This document shows, piece after piece, positions 19,040 to 29,275 of a DNA stretch of 64,000 nucleotides; positions within the stretch are counted from its first letter, which is position 1; every line of letters begins with the position of its first letter. A program made the translations under genes and the position numbers. The DNA lies in contig NC_090774.1 in NCBI RefSeq assembly GCF_001761485.1, forward strand, positions 2,914,001 to 2,978,000, read 5' to 3'. The notes under the pieces were generated by a model. It made no database searches, was not told the origin of the DNA, and saw only the letters and a program-made list of their open reading frames with translations. The DNA comes from Yarrowia lipolytica. Taxonomy: Eukaryota > Ascomycota > Dipodascomycetes > Dipodascales.

Positions 19040-22000
19040 ATGACCACCATCATGGACAAACGAATACAGCTGCGAGAGGGCAACAAGCGCGCATGGGACG
19101 GCGACATGGACGTGTTCCAGATCGCCGAAAAGCCGGACTCGTCGCTCAAGGGCAACACGGTGTTCATTCGACGTTTGCGTATGCAGCTCAAAGCCGACCA
19201 AGAGCCTGCCATTCTGGAGGAGTTGCACACTTTGAGTCTTGAAAAGTACCTGGGCGAGGCTATCAACGCTCTACTCGAGGGTCTGCTGAAGCTCAAGACC
19301 CGGGGCGACTTTTCGGTGGCCGTACAGGTCACTTCTATCATGCACCAGCGGTTCTTCCACCAGTTTACTCCACAGTTTCTGACCGTCTTTTTCCAAGGTC
19401 TAGAGTCCACTCTGACCGAGGACCGGGCCAAGCGGACAGAGCTGGCACCCATCCGCAAGATTCTGTGCCGTCTATGTGTCGATCTATGGCTCGTTGGAAT
19501 CATCACTCCGGAATACTTCAACAAGAACATTCCCAGTTGGATCGAAGGCACGCCACAGGCCATTTCTCAGGCCGGACCACCGCCATTGGTCATTTTCCGC
19601 CACATCCTGGGCACCGATCTGAAAGATTTCGACTACGCCGATCTTGTGCTTTCATTGGCAAAGCACTTTCCGTTTCTGGTTGGAGGAGCTGATGAGGAGG
19701 GCCAGGCTGAGGCTCTGGGCGTGACGGAGGCCGTGCCAAAGATGGCCAAGCTTGTCAAAAGCTACTGCTTGCATATGCAGAAGCGGGTGAAGATGATGGC
19801 CATTCTGCTTGGCCGACAGAGACGCAAATTTGAGAAGCACTACATCCAAGTGGGTCGTATGACGACCGGACGAGAGGATAGCTTGAACGAGCTTGAAACA
19901 CAACTCTCCACCATGGTTTCCACCTGTACTCAGCTGAGTGAAGCTCTGGGTATTGAGATGCAGTCTCTCACCGACTGCTACAAGGAGGAGGACACAATCA
20001 CTCTGGACGCTTCCTTTGACGGCCAGCCCCTCTGGGACTCAGAAGACGATATGCTGTTTTACACTGAAGTCCCCGATCTCGCAGACAAGGTTTCTGAACA
20101 GGTGCTTTCGGGAGGAGTGGATGTTGCTGACGCTGAGCTCAATGATATGGTTGAGAAGAACAAAGCAGCACGACAGAAGGAGTTGCTGCAACAGGCCGTG
20201 GAGAAGGAGCGGGAAAAGATCCGAGCAAACGCTCAAAAGGCACGTGAAAGTCGCCAGGCTGCTAAAGCTCCTCAGGGCAAGAAGAAGAGCACTACTGACG
20301 GAGGAGAGTCGGACGATTCAGATTATGTTTCCGAGGAGGAGGAAGAGGAACCTGTCAAGGACATGTCTCCCAAGGGTATTCAGATGACCGAGTTTCTGGA
20401 ACGTCTTTCTCAGGCACGTTCCAAGGAGGAGATTGATGCTATGACCATTGAGTTCTGTCATCTAAACAACAAGGCTTCTCTCAACCGCCTGCTACGTCAT
20501 TTCCGGGAGTTTTCTCTTCACAAGGCGTTCATGCTGCCATTTTACGCCCGAATGGTGGCTACTCTGGGACCTTACTTTCCCAAACTTCGAGCCTCAGTGA
20601 TTGAACGACTCTTTGCACGGCTACGAAGCTATACTCGAGGTAACAGTCGTCGTTCTATGGAACGACGGCTTGCTTCTTTCCAGTTTCTTTCCGAACTCAC
20701 CAAGTTTGGACTTGTTCCCAAACACTACATTTTCCATCTTCTCAACTTCATGGGTTCCAGACTAAACTACATGAACCTGGAGTCTCTCAGCAAGATTTTC
20801 CACTGCTGTGGCCAGTTTCTCTGGCGAAACGCGTCCACCCACCAGGATATGGAGGAGCTGATGGAGTCCATGATGCAGCGTCGAACCAAGGGGTACCTGA
20901 GTATTTCCGAGATTCTCATGGTAGAGGAGCTGCTATCTCTGGTCAAGTTCCGAGGAGGAGCCGGTGAGACTACCAACAAGCGCCATGTTGTTTCCAGTAC
21001 CCCTATCCAGGTCTTCCTCGACAGACTGTATTATATTGAGTTGAGTACGGAGGTGGCCGAACAGGTGGCTCAATTGACATTGAAGCTGGACTGGTCTGAT
21101 GAAGAGATCACGTGTCCCACACTATTCCGAATCTTCACCGAGACTTGGCGAGTTAGTCATGGAAATATGGCTGCCGTTGCTGCTGTGTTGTCCAGGATTG
21201 CCCCCTCTCACCCCGTTTTCGCCCAGAAGGTGATTGAGACTGTGTTAGAGAACATCCGGCAGTGTCTGGAGCTTAACTCGTATTCTCTGAACCAGATTCG
21301 ACTATCGCAGGTCGAATTTGTCAGTGAGCTCTACAACCAGGGTCTGCTCAATCACACATGTATTCTCGACATGCTGTTCATGATCATTTGTTATGATCAT
21401 CGCCGAGGACGACCCACAGCCGGAGTCTACTGTCCCAAGGATCCCCCCGATTCGTTTTTCCGAATTCGTCTGGTTCTCAACGCCTTGGTTACGTGCCAGC
21501 AGAAACTCGTATCTGACGTCAACTCTTCCGAGCTCGAGTTTTTTATCGCCTTCTTCCAGTACTACATTTTCACCAAGACCCGGCTGCCCATGGAGCTTAA
21601 GATTGATTTCCGAACGCTGTTTGTGGACTTGCAGCTCGAGCAGCAGCTCTACAGCACTCTTGACGGAGCAGCTCGAGGTCTAGAAAGCGCTCTCAAGGGT
21701 AAATTCGGAGAGCGATTTGAGGAGGAACAAAAGGAGCAGCAAAAGCACAAGTTAGCTGTTGAGGAGACAAAGGTGGATACTTCTACTGTCGCATCTCCTG
21801 TCCCCACTCCTGAGTTTGTGTCTCGAAAGACCGCAGATGATATTCAAGCCGAGCAGGACTTTGATCGGGAGTTCTCCGAGATGATGAAGGAGGCTGGCGG
21901 TCAAGGAACAGGCTCATTTGACCGGCCGGTTCCCTCTGCCAAGGTTCTCACTCAGCATATATCTGGAGCTTCTCTCAACGGTGCCAAGCTCTTCTCTCTC

Positions 22001-22213
22001 AAGGATGGCAACACGGGACCCAGTATTATGGGCAACAAGATGGGATTTACCCTATTGTCCAAGAGAGGCAGCAAGATGCAAGGACGGCTAGTAGCTCTGC
22101 CCGCAAACTCCAAGATGGCCAAGAGTCTTGAGCAGCGACAACGAGAGGAAAGAGAACAGCGACATAAACTGAATAGCTACGTCATGGCCCACGCTGATAT
22201 GGAAGAGGAATAG
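19040..22213 (+). CDS. NMD2: Nonsense-mediated decay factor Nmd2/Upf2
   Basis: Upf2 bridges Upf1 and Upf3 and activates the Upf1 helicase during nonsense-mediated mRNA decay in the cytoplasm. The 1057-residue protein is close to yeast Nmd2 (1089). It shows three MIF4G-type helical regions: about residues 30-250 (LEELHTLSLEKYLGEAINAL), 440-640 (LLRHFREFSLHKAFMLPFYARMV region) and 660-880 (TWRVSHGNMAAVAAVLSRIAP region). An acidic linker sits near residue 420 (ESDDSDYVSEEEEEE). The C-terminal tail after about residue 950 carries the segment expected to bind Upf1 (DDIQAEQDFDREFSEMMKEA). In budding yeast NMD2 has an intron near its 5' end; here the frame is continuous from the ATG. A second ATG four codons on is an equally plausible start. 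Identification is firm. Confidence 0.95.
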   Translation: MTTIMDKRIQLREGNKRAWDGDMDVFQIAEKPDSSLKGNTVFIRRLRMQLKADQEPAILEELHTLSLEKYLGEAINALLEGLLKLKTRGDFSVAVQVTSIMHQRFFHQFTPQFLTVFFQGLESTLTEDRAKRTELAPIRKILCRLCVDLWLVGIITPEYFNKNIPSWIEGTPQAISQAGPPPLVIFRHILGTDLKDFDYADLVLSLAKHFPFLVGGADEEGQAEALGVTEAVPKMAKLVKSYCLHMQKRVKMMAILLGRQRRKFEKHYIQVGRMTTGREDSLNELETQLSTMVSTCTQLSEALGIEMQSLTDCYKEEDTITLDASFDGQPLWDSEDDMLFYTEVPDLADKVSEQVLSGGVDVADAELNDMVEKNKAARQKELLQQAVEKEREKIRANAQKARESRQAAKAPQGKKKSTTDGGESDDSDYVSEEEEEEPVKDMSPKGIQMTEFLERLSQARSKEEIDAMTIEFCHLNNKASLNRLLRHFREFSLHKAFMLPFYARMVATLGPYFPKLRASVIERLFARLRSYTRGNSRRSMERRLASFQFLSELTKFGLVPKHYIFHLLNFMGSRLNYMNLESLSKIFHCCGQFLWRNASTHQDMEELMESMMQRRTKGYLSISEILMVEELLSLVKFRGGAGETTNKRHVVSSTPIQVFLDRLYYIELSTEVAEQVAQLTLKLDWSDEEITCPTLFRIFTETWRVSHGNMAAVAAVLSRIAPSHPVFAQKVIETVLENIRQCLELNSYSLNQIRLSQVEFVSELYNQGLLNHTCILDMLFMIICYDHRRGRPTAGVYCPKDPPDSFFRIRLVLNALVTCQQKLVSDVNSSELEFFIAFFQYYIFTKTRLPMELKIDFRTLFVDLQLEQQLYSTLDGAARGLESALKGKFGERFEEEQKEQQKHKLAVEETKVDTSTVASPVPTPEFVSRKTADDIQAEQDFDREFSEMMKEAGGQGTGSFDRPVPSAKVLTQHISGASLNGAKLFSLKDGNTGPSIMGNKMGFTLLSKRGSKMQGRLVALPANSKMAKSLEQRQREEREQRHKLNSYVMAHADMEEE

Positions 22214-22700
22214 GGGACGAGGCAGGAGTGATGAGCGACAGTGCATGTACACCATGTACGGTAACTTTCAGAGACACACTCACAATCAACCCACTGCCTG
22301 TGTGCAGTGTTTGGCCCACTCTTGACGCCTATCCCGCATCACTCAGTATCGAGGTTACCTCCTGAGCAGAGAAGCACCAGCTATGGTTCACTCTCGTGGA
22401 TGGGCGACTGATATACATCAGCGTTGGTCTCACTTCCGTCACACAATGGAACTTCGGTCAATATGACCAAAAGGAAATACGGTAATGTAATTTTAGTACC
22501 ATAAATGTAAAAAGGTGTAGGCACAGGATCGAAGTGATTGGGCGTCTGGATACACTGTCTACAACCCATGATCGCATGTACAGGTAGTTACTCATTGGTA
22601 CAAGCACGTGCACAAACACGAAGTACAACCTGCCACATGAGCATAAACATTGTCCATTTACGGATGGGCGCGTCTTGTTCCACTTAATATTCCACTTCTA
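22214..22700. other. 3' flank of NMD2
   Basis: An AT-rich spacer with no supported gene. Confidence 0.5.
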
Positions 22701-23144
22701 CTAGCCACTGCTTTCTTTTTCCGCTTTTTCTCCTTGTTTTTTTTCTCTCGCCTGTGCAAGGTGGGCGCGCTGCATGTCGATAAGATCTGAGTCAGATCTA
22801 GGCCCGTGTGTGTGAGATGATGCATACGCAAAAGGCTTGTTATTCATTATAGATACAAATACAGTGGATGGAGAGGTTGGTGACCGAAGGGGCGATGGTT
22901 GTGCTGCTACAGGTCCGGTCGAAGGATGTCTGTCGGCCCTTTGATCGAATCCGCACCGGTTGCATGATCTGCAATGCGTTTGAGGTTGGGCTGATAGGCT
23001 CAATACGGCTGAAGCTCCAGCATATGATTCAGGGGTTGAGATGGATGTAGATGCCATATCTGTGTGGTTTGTGCGGTCGCAAGAGTTGCGTGATGTCGGT
23101 GTTGTCGTGGTATAATGCTTGTTGGTGTCATTGTCTGTCATCAT
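22701..23144 (-). CDS. Possible downstream frame of the small membrane gene, 147 codons
   Basis: This open frame follows the stop codon of the frame at 23148-23423 in the same phase. Only TGA and one GAC codon separate them. It encodes a hydrophilic Ser/Thr-rich sequence (STSISTPESYAGASAVLS) with a basic-acidic end (REKKQGEKAEKESSG). I recognise no domain. Codon use is weakly Yarrowia-like. It could be a read-through extension, the end of a gene broken by one nonsense change, or a chance frame. Confidence 0.3.
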   Translation of the reverse strand: MMTDNDTNKHYTTTTPTSRNSCDRTNHTDMASTSISTPESYAGASAVLSLSAQPQTHCRSCNRCGFDQRADRHPSTGPVAAQPSPLRSPTSPSTVFVSIMNNKPFAYASSHTHGPRSDSDLIDMQRAHLAQAREKKQGEKAEKESSG

Positions 23145-23147
23145 GTC

Positions 23148-23423
23148 TCAATACTCCTCCTTCACCCACATGTGATCGGATCTGGGTTCGGACAGCCGTC
23201 TCGAAACCGTTGGAGAAAACATCTGCGTGCGAACCACGTCGACGGCGCTGACATGCTGTTTGGGAGGCCCTCCGTCCCGCGATGCCTTCTTGTATATCGT
23301 GTTGATCTGGGACGCAAACCGGATCAACAGGAGAGTCATGGCGATGATGACGGCCACCATCAGAACGAGCGAAATGTGGTCGATGCAAGTCATGGCGGTG
23401 GAGAAATGGATGCCTGCACCCAT
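23148..23423 (-). CDS. Small single-pass membrane protein, unknown function
   Basis: A 91-residue frame starting at an ATG (MGAGIHFSTAMTCIDH). Residues about 17-38 (SLVLMVAVIIAMTLLLIRFA) form a clear membrane segment followed by a basic stretch (NTIYKKASR), so the C-terminus is probably cytosolic by the positive-inside rule. The tail contains QMFSPTVSRRLSEPRSD. Codon use (ATC, GTC, GCC, CTC, AAG, GAG) resembles the neighbouring real genes, which is the main reason to accept it. I do not recognise a family. The same frame continues after its TGA for another 148 codons. Confidence 0.5.
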   Translation of the reverse strand: MGAGIHFSTAMTCIDHISLVLMVAVIIAMTLLLIRFASQINTIYKKASRDGGPPKQHVSAVDVVRTQMFSPTVSRRLSEPRSDHMWVKEEY

Positions 23424-24823
23424 GATCGTAGTTGAGAGATGTGAAAGAGGTCACGTTCGCACGCAACTAGCCCGGGGTGTCATTTCTTTTCCCAAAGGGT
23501 CTAAAAAGACAGCCTATAATAAAGCCCCCCAAAAAGGTTGCAGGGGTACGCACGGTGCAAGCACCAGAGTAGGCATAAACACTGCTGCGGACGGCGACAA
23601 GGTTGGCTCTAAATCCCATCAACAAACGAAATGACAAGAGTGTCTCAGATCCCGGCATCTCACACGAGCGAGGCGAATAACGGCGGCCATAGAAGACTCT
23701 TGGTGGATAAATGGAAGTAGTGAGAGTTCGATACAAGATGGATGTATTAGCTAGCAAGGATGCATGTGTCTGTGTGCCTTTCTGCTGGTCGGTCATCTGT
23801 TATACCTCTCTCCTCTCGCTCTTTCTCTTCTGGCCTTTGTCCCTTGTCTTGTCGCTAATAATAGGGGTTGTGGTTGAGGAGACTATGGGGATGGACAAGG
23901 AGATATGTGTGGCATTGTGGGGTTTGAAAAGTAAACACAGCGAGCACTTGAGAGAAGCTGCTGTGGACATCTGCAACCACCATTGTATGTACATACTGTA
24001 TATACGATACCGTATTCTACATTCAATCTCACATGCTGAGTCTCATCAGAGTGAACTACAAGTACAAGTAACGGCTTTATACACGGCTCTAAGACACGTC
24101 TGAGACAACCCACTCAACGCGCTATAACCACAGCTAATTACTTAGTGTAGTGCTACACGTCAAAGGCCTGGACCGAAAAGCGTGGGCCGATTATTTAAAT
24201 ACATGCCTAATATGCCTAATAATATTATAAGCCGGTTGAATCAACGGGTGGCAAGATACGAGTAATAATATATGTACTACACAATGTACAAGTACGATAC
24301 GAGACATTTGAGACAAGATCATAAGATTTCGTTTAAGCATTCGTATCGGTATTCGTATCGGTGTTCTACCATCCTTCAGTGCGAATCTTAGCACAATGAT
24401 TCAGGTTATATAATTCGCCTGGAATATTGAAGATACAAGTAGACTATAGTGGGTGTGTTCTGCTGACATTTTCTCTCCTATATCGACCTACGTCATATTG
24501 GGCTCTCAGTACACTTGTTGTAAGTGACTAGATCACGTTCCAATACTTGAAATTTACTTGAATGAAATGACACCTGGAAGTGGGGGTGGGGAATTGGGAT
24601 TCCATGAAAGACAGAAATATATTAAAAGAGTTGATCATAATATAGAGCTGAGCACAGCAGTAAAATGGTCTATCAATGCTCTTCATGAAGTATAACAGCA
24701 TTCTTCTTCGTCGTAAATTTACTTGAACTGACAACCTACGATCAACACAAATAATCTATAGATGCAATAATTAAGGAGTGAATATACAATGTTTGAATGT
24801 TGGATAGGGTTTTTAATTGGTGT
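23424..24823. other. Intergenic region between the small membrane gene and the PRM10-type gene
   Basis: No supported gene. An open frame at 23467-23796 (minus, 109 codons) just upstream of the small membrane gene looks like chance. TACAAGTACAAGTA words occur near 24058-24071. Confidence 0.5.
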
Positions 24824-27800
24824 TTAGAAAGTAAACAGACCCGACCGCTTCTTACCGAAAGGATAGACACAAAGAGTGGCGGCAAAAAGACCAACAGTGA
24901 TACCAATGGCGACCTGAATCATGGTAAATCCAAGATTAGCAGCTCCTCCAGGAGTAGCCTGTTCAATGGCAGCAGTACTTGTTTCCGTGAGTAGAGACGT
25001 CTGCACTCTAGTAACCACAGTGGATGTGGCGGAGTTGACAATGGTCTCTCTGATTGTAGTGGTCACGTTCTTGTTGCCAATCAGACGGTTGGAGTTGGCA
25101 ATGGCAGCCACAAGTGATCCTTGAGAGGCGACACCAGAGGGCACCTGCACAAAGATACCGGGAAGCATGGCAGCAAACGCAAGACCGTGGCCCAGACGAG
25201 AGTACAGGTTTCCAAGAATACCAATGGTAAAGGCACCAATGGCAGACGTCAAATACGACGAGTTATCTGGATCGGGAATGTTGGCTCCCACAAAGTACGT
25301 GACCGTGTATCCTGCGCCTGAAATAAGAAGCATTGAGGGCAGCTGCGTGATACGGGCTTGGTTGACCAGCGCAATGAAAAAGGAGTAGAGAGGCACAAAG
25401 AGAATTCGCCAGAGGGGGTCCAGCTGCTGGGGACACTTGTCTTGACGGGTGGCATTGTGATCACACCATCCGTAGACCACGGCTCCCAGCGTGATTCCAA
25501 ACCCGAGGAACATCGAGTAGATGACTGCGTAGAACATACGGATAGATCCGGCGACGATGTTCTTACTCTGCAACTCCAGAGAGCCACACAGCACAATGTA
25601 TCCCGGCAGAATAATGGCTAGTGAGCCTTGGGCAATGGCAGCAAAGCAGAAGGGGTGAGAGCCGCCAGAAGAAATGGTACCAATGGCTCGAGCCAAGAAG
25701 GAAATCAAAATACTCATGGAAACCTCAAACACGTTGTTATAAAGATCGGACCGAGGAGCAACAATGATCTGGAAGAAACCAACAACAGATCCAAGAATGA
25801 TACACATGGGGATATCAGCCCAGCGGCCACGAAAGGCATAAGGAGACACCACACCAGTACCACAGGCGAAGAAGATGACACATAGCCAGGGAGGGTACAG
25901 GTTCTTGGACCGCAGAATCTCATCCAGTCGGTTGGACGCCTCTTCCACGCCAATCATGTCATGGACCACCTCCTTGTAGATCTCGTGTGTATCCTGCAAC
26001 TTGGATAGGTTGACACCTTGAACACATCGTACCAGCTGCATCTCGGAAGTATGGGTCGTGGCATCACCGAAAGACACAATCATACACCCAGGAATGTACA
26101 GAAACTGACCATCAATCTCCAGGATACGAGAAGTCATCTTCATGTACTCTTCCAGACGATGGGTAGGAGCTCCATACAACATGAGAGCTCTGCACATTCG
26201 CAAAATAAACCGCTGTCTCTGAAGCAGCTCGGCAATATGGACTGTGATCTTGACCTCCTGTCGTCGTCGTCGTTTGAGTTCTCGTTCTCGCTTCTTGAAG
26301 TTCTTGCCCGTGTTCTTGGCCATCTTGTTGAGCTTCTTGATATCCTTGACAGGTCGAAGAGCCTCACTTCTAAGACTTCTCGGCCTGTCTGGTGGCTTAT
26401 CACCTCCATCTCCTCCTCCCCCTGCTGCTGTTTCCATTTCGTCCAAGTATCCCTCCGAGTGAGATCTTTGGTGACCCTTGGTATGGTGGTGAAGATGAAG
26501 ACCAGGAATGTGATGATGGTGGTGAGGAGCAGGTGTTCCTCCGGGACTGGGGGAGGTGGATCGAGACTTATCGTACCATTTAGGTCTCTTCTTATTCTCC
26601 TCCTTCTCCTTTCGCTGGTCCTCGATGATCTTGAGCAGCTCCTTCTTCTTCTTCTTCAAGCCTAGCTTCTGGGTCGTCTTGGTTTTAGACTTGGTAGGGT
26701 GGTCAATGGGAGTGCCTCCGGGAGTAGTGGGTTCAGACCCATATAGCATAGGGGAGACGTCGCCGGTGGAAGTGCCGTCCCCAACTGTAGTAGCCAAGGT
26801 AGAAGTACTCTTGTTGCCTTCTTCTTCATTATAGAGCTTTAGAAGGGCACCAAGCACACCCTGCTTGAACCTCTTGGGAGGAGCAACATAATCCTCGTGC
26901 GTGGGAGTCACACTACCATCTGCCGCATCGTAAGTAAGGAAGTTGCCGTGGTTATCTTCATCTTCATCATCATCGTGGATATGAATCGACGAAAAGTAAT
27001 CAACTGCGGGTGCTGTAAACGGATCGTAATCCTCGTCTTCGGCGTCGGGAGTGTGGACAGCATGTTTGTGTTGGTTAACAAGATCTCGAGCCTGATCACG
27101 CAGAATCTCAGCCTCCTCAGCCTCCCTGTCCTTCTCTTCCTCAGAGAATGGAGAGGAAGCACCAGTGTTGGGGCCTGTTTCAGAGCTGTGATGGTGGTGA
27201 TGGTTGTGGTGATGGTGCTGTCGCTCTTTCTCATTATCCTCAGCCCGCTTCTCCTTGTCCTCAGCCCGCTTCTCCTTGATGTCCTCCAAACGACGATCCA
27301 GAGCAACCAGAGGAATGTCGTTGATATCGTGACCAGCCAAAGAGTCTTCTCCATCGTCATGATTACCAGCTGAAGCGTTTCCAGAAGCATCTCCAGGAGT
27401 ATGATCCTCAGAACCTGGAGCACTGTGACTGTGCATACCAAGCGCGTTTTCTCGTCTAAGCGCAAGGTGAGAGTCTCGTTGGTCTCTTTGATCGTCCAAT
27501 GTCTGGGACGACTCGGAAGACCGGTCAACAGCTCCAGGAGCCATGCCTCCTCCACTCATACTGCCAAAGCTTGCTAGACCTCCCATGATAGCCGCTCCAA
27601 CAGCCATGTTGCTACCTCGTTCAGAATTCTGGGCAAAAGCGTCAACATGGGCCGCAGAGGCTCGTTCTCGTTCGATTAGAGGCGCATCGGCTCGTGCAGC
27701 TCGATCGGCATCACTTTCGTCATCAGAAGATTCGTCCGTGGAGACTGAACGAGCGTCGTCGTCGATCTTGAACATGTCGTTATTTCCCACACCGTCGTCG

Positions 27801-29275
27801 TCGGTACTGGCCACTGTCTCTTCTTCCTGCGCTTCTCTGGCACGTGACTGTCGAGCTCGCATCAGACTGATGGACTTGACCTTGTCGATTCGGAATTGTG
27901 GTTGTTCGGAGGGACCAGCTTCCTCACTGTTGGAAGGTTGCGCGGGTTGACGTGGTCGCGCAGTGAATGTCACCTCTTCATCTTCGTCGTCGTCCTCCTC
28001 CGACTCTGTATCATACTGGCCTAATCCAGACGAGTTCAACAGAGTGTTCATCAACGTAGTGGACGACAGAGAACTGCCCTTAGGTGGGGTGTGTGTGGTT
28101 ACTCCGGTGGCAGATCGGGCCCGTCCAGCCGGAACACTGGGAGAATACGTGGTAGGAGTTCCGGGAGATTTGAGCGTCGACTTCTTCTTGTTGGGATGCG
28201 TAGAAAAGTAGTCGTCTGTGTCTGCACCAGGAGACCCAGTGGAGATGGGGGCGCTGGCAGGCTCCTCTCCATCAGGTCCTACAATTACCACACTAGGAGT
28301 CGGAATAACAACGGATGTTTCCTTCTCATCCGAATCATCATGTCCATCGTCGTTTTCATCTGCAGGATACAGAATTCGTTTTGTGGTGGGATCGTTGTCT
28401 TTGGGGAATCGCACTCGTTGTCGCTGTTTGTTGGCTGATGAAGAACGCGTAGCGACATGCTCATCAGATTGAGTACGCATCATACCGGGTCTTCCAGGAC
28501 GTCCTCGAACCGGTTCTCCTCGCTGTAGTGCTTCTCCGATCGCCACATGATAGGACTTCGGTCTTGGGGGCGATGGTTTCTTGTCAGACGACGCCACGCC
28601 AGAGGACGGTGTACCAGCCTTTGAGGTCTCCTTGGATGATCCAGCTGAATGAGGAGGAGTTACGCCTGGGGAACTTGGCGACTTGGGCGACTTGGGCGAC
28701 TTGGCCAGCTTGCCGAGCTCAATCGCTGATGTGCTTCGTTTATGCAGCGATCCTTCCTGGCCCAGAAGACTCTGCGGTCTACTGCTGGCAGGGATGTTTG
28801 TGAAGTAGCCTCCCGCGGGAGTGGAAGATCCTAGACCTGGAGAAGAGGCTCCAGGGGTATTAGCTCGAAGAGATGCAAAGGGCCGAGCGTGTGGGTTGAA
28901 TGCACCTGGAGATCTGCTTCGAATAGGTGCGTCATCTTCGACTGAAAGCAGTGAAGTCTGCGTCTTGGTTCTTCTGCCACGTCCAAAACGAGCCGGAGAC
29001 GCATCTCGGGATTTTGGAGGTTCGCGAGATGCGTTTCGGGACGCCGCGTGGCTCTTGACGCCTGCGGTACGGCCCTTACGACCCTCCGGGGGTTGTTGGA
29101 GCACGAATCCTCGTAGTGACGAGGACGAATTTGCTGAAAATAACGGCGGTCGTTGGGGTGCTGTGGATGTCGATGGAGTTGTGGTTGTAGTGGCGGGTTT
29201 CTCGGGCGTAGCTGCCGGTGAGGGCGACGCTGTGTCTTTTCCTTTTCCTTTATCTTTACCCCTGTCTTTATCCAT
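24824..29275 (-). CDS. PRM10: PRM10/ThrE-type multi-pass membrane protein
   Basis: Pheromone-regulated membrane protein 10 family (DUF1212 and DUF3815, related to bacterial threonine exporter ThrE). Transport function in fungi is unproven. The protein is 1483 residues, far longer than budding yeast Prm10 (about 380). The C-terminal 430 residues hold the conserved part: helical block RQRFILRMCRALMLYGAPTHRLEEYM, then FLYIPGCMIVSFGD, then about ten membrane segments (for example LYPPWLCVIFFACGTGVVSPYAF and LGNLYSRLGHGLAFAAMLPGI). The first 1050 residues are disordered, rich in Ser, Pro, Asp and Glu, with His-rich, KSP and EKRAED repeats. The frame opens at a GTG (29386), but the first ATG is at 29275. 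It follows TACTAACCCAG directly, so a 5'UTR intron is likely. Symbol given for the family; orthology is probable. Confidence 0.88.
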   Translation of the reverse strand: MDKDRGKDKGKGKDTASPSPAATPEKPATTTTTPSTSTAPQRPPLFSANSSSSLRGFVLQQPPEGRKGRTAGVKSHAASRNASREPPKSRDASPARFGRGRRTKTQTSLLSVEDDAPIRSRSPGAFNPHARPFASLRANTPGASSPGLGSSTPAGGYFTNIPASSRPQSLLGQEGSLHKRSTSAIELGKLAKSPKSPKSPSSPGVTPPHSAGSSKETSKAGTPSSGVASSDKKPSPPRPKSYHVAIGEALQRGEPVRGRPGRPGMMRTQSDEHVATRSSSANKQRQRVRFPKDNDPTTKRILYPADENDDGHDDSDEKETSVVIPTPSVVIVGPDGEEPASAPISTGSPGADTDDYFSTHPNKKKSTLKSPGTPTTYSPSVPAGRARSATGVTTHTPPKGSSLSSTTLMNTLLNSSGLGQYDTESEEDDDEDEEVTFTARPRQPAQPSNSEEAGPSEQPQFRIDKVKSISLMRARQSRAREAQEEETVASTDDDGVGNNDMFKIDDDARSVSTDESSDDESDADRAARADAPLIERERASAAHVDAFAQNSERGSNMAVGAAIMGGLASFGSMSGGGMAPGAVDRSSESSQTLDDQRDQRDSHLALRRENALGMHSHSAPGSEDHTPGDASGNASAGNHDDGEDSLAGHDINDIPLVALDRRLEDIKEKRAEDKEKRAEDNEKERQHHHHNHHHHHSSETGPNTGASSPFSEEEKDREAEEAEILRDQARDLVNQHKHAVHTPDAEDEDYDPFTAPAVDYFSSIHIHDDDEDEDNHGNFLTYDAADGSVTPTHEDYVAPPKRFKQGVLGALLKLYNEEEGNKSTSTLATTVGDGTSTGDVSPMLYGSEPTTPGGTPIDHPTKSKTKTTQKLGLKKKKKELLKIIEDQRKEKEENKKRPKWYDKSRSTSPSPGGTPAPHHHHHIPGLHLHHHTKGHQRSHSEGYLDEMETAAGGGGDGGDKPPDRPRSLRSEALRPVKDIKKLNKMAKNTGKNFKKRERELKRRRRQEVKITVHIAELLQRQRFILRMCRALMLYGAPTHRLEEYMKMTSRILEIDGQFLYIPGCMIVSFGDATTHTSEMQLVRCVQGVNLSKLQDTHEIYKEVVHDMIGVEEASNRLDEILRSKNLYPPWLCVIFFACGTGVVSPYAFRGRWADIPMCIILGSVVGFFQIIVAPRSDLYNNVFEVSMSILISFLARAIGTISSGGSHPFCFAAIAQGSLAIILPGYIVLCGSLELQSKNIVAGSIRMFYAVIYSMFLGFGITLGAVVYGWCDHNATRQDKCPQQLDPLWRILFVPLYSFFIALVNQARITQLPSMLLISGAGYTVTYFVGANIPDPDNSSYLTSAIGAFTIGILGNLYSRLGHGLAFAAMLPGIFVQVPSGVASQGSLVAAIANSNRLIGNKNVTTTIRETIVNSATSTVVTRVQTSLLTETSTAAIEQATPGGAANLGFTMIQVAIGITVGLFAATLCVYPFGKKRSGLFTF
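27243..27285 (-). repeat. Direct repeat encoding EKRAED
   Basis: Two near-identical copies of about 20 bases within the PRM10-type coding frame encode EKRAEDKEKRAEDNEK. A His-rich run lies just beside it near 27190-27225. Confidence 0.7.
28676..28706 (-). repeat. Nine-base tandem repeat encoding KSP
   Basis: About three copies of GGCGACTTG in the forward strand give the KSPKSPKSP run of the PRM10-type protein. KSP is a possible proline-directed phosphorylation site. Confidence 0.8.

Noticed and set aside
23467-23796. Minus-strand frame of 109 codons just upstream of the small membrane gene
   Set aside because: It starts at an ATG, but the translation has no pattern and no splice signal links it to the next frame.
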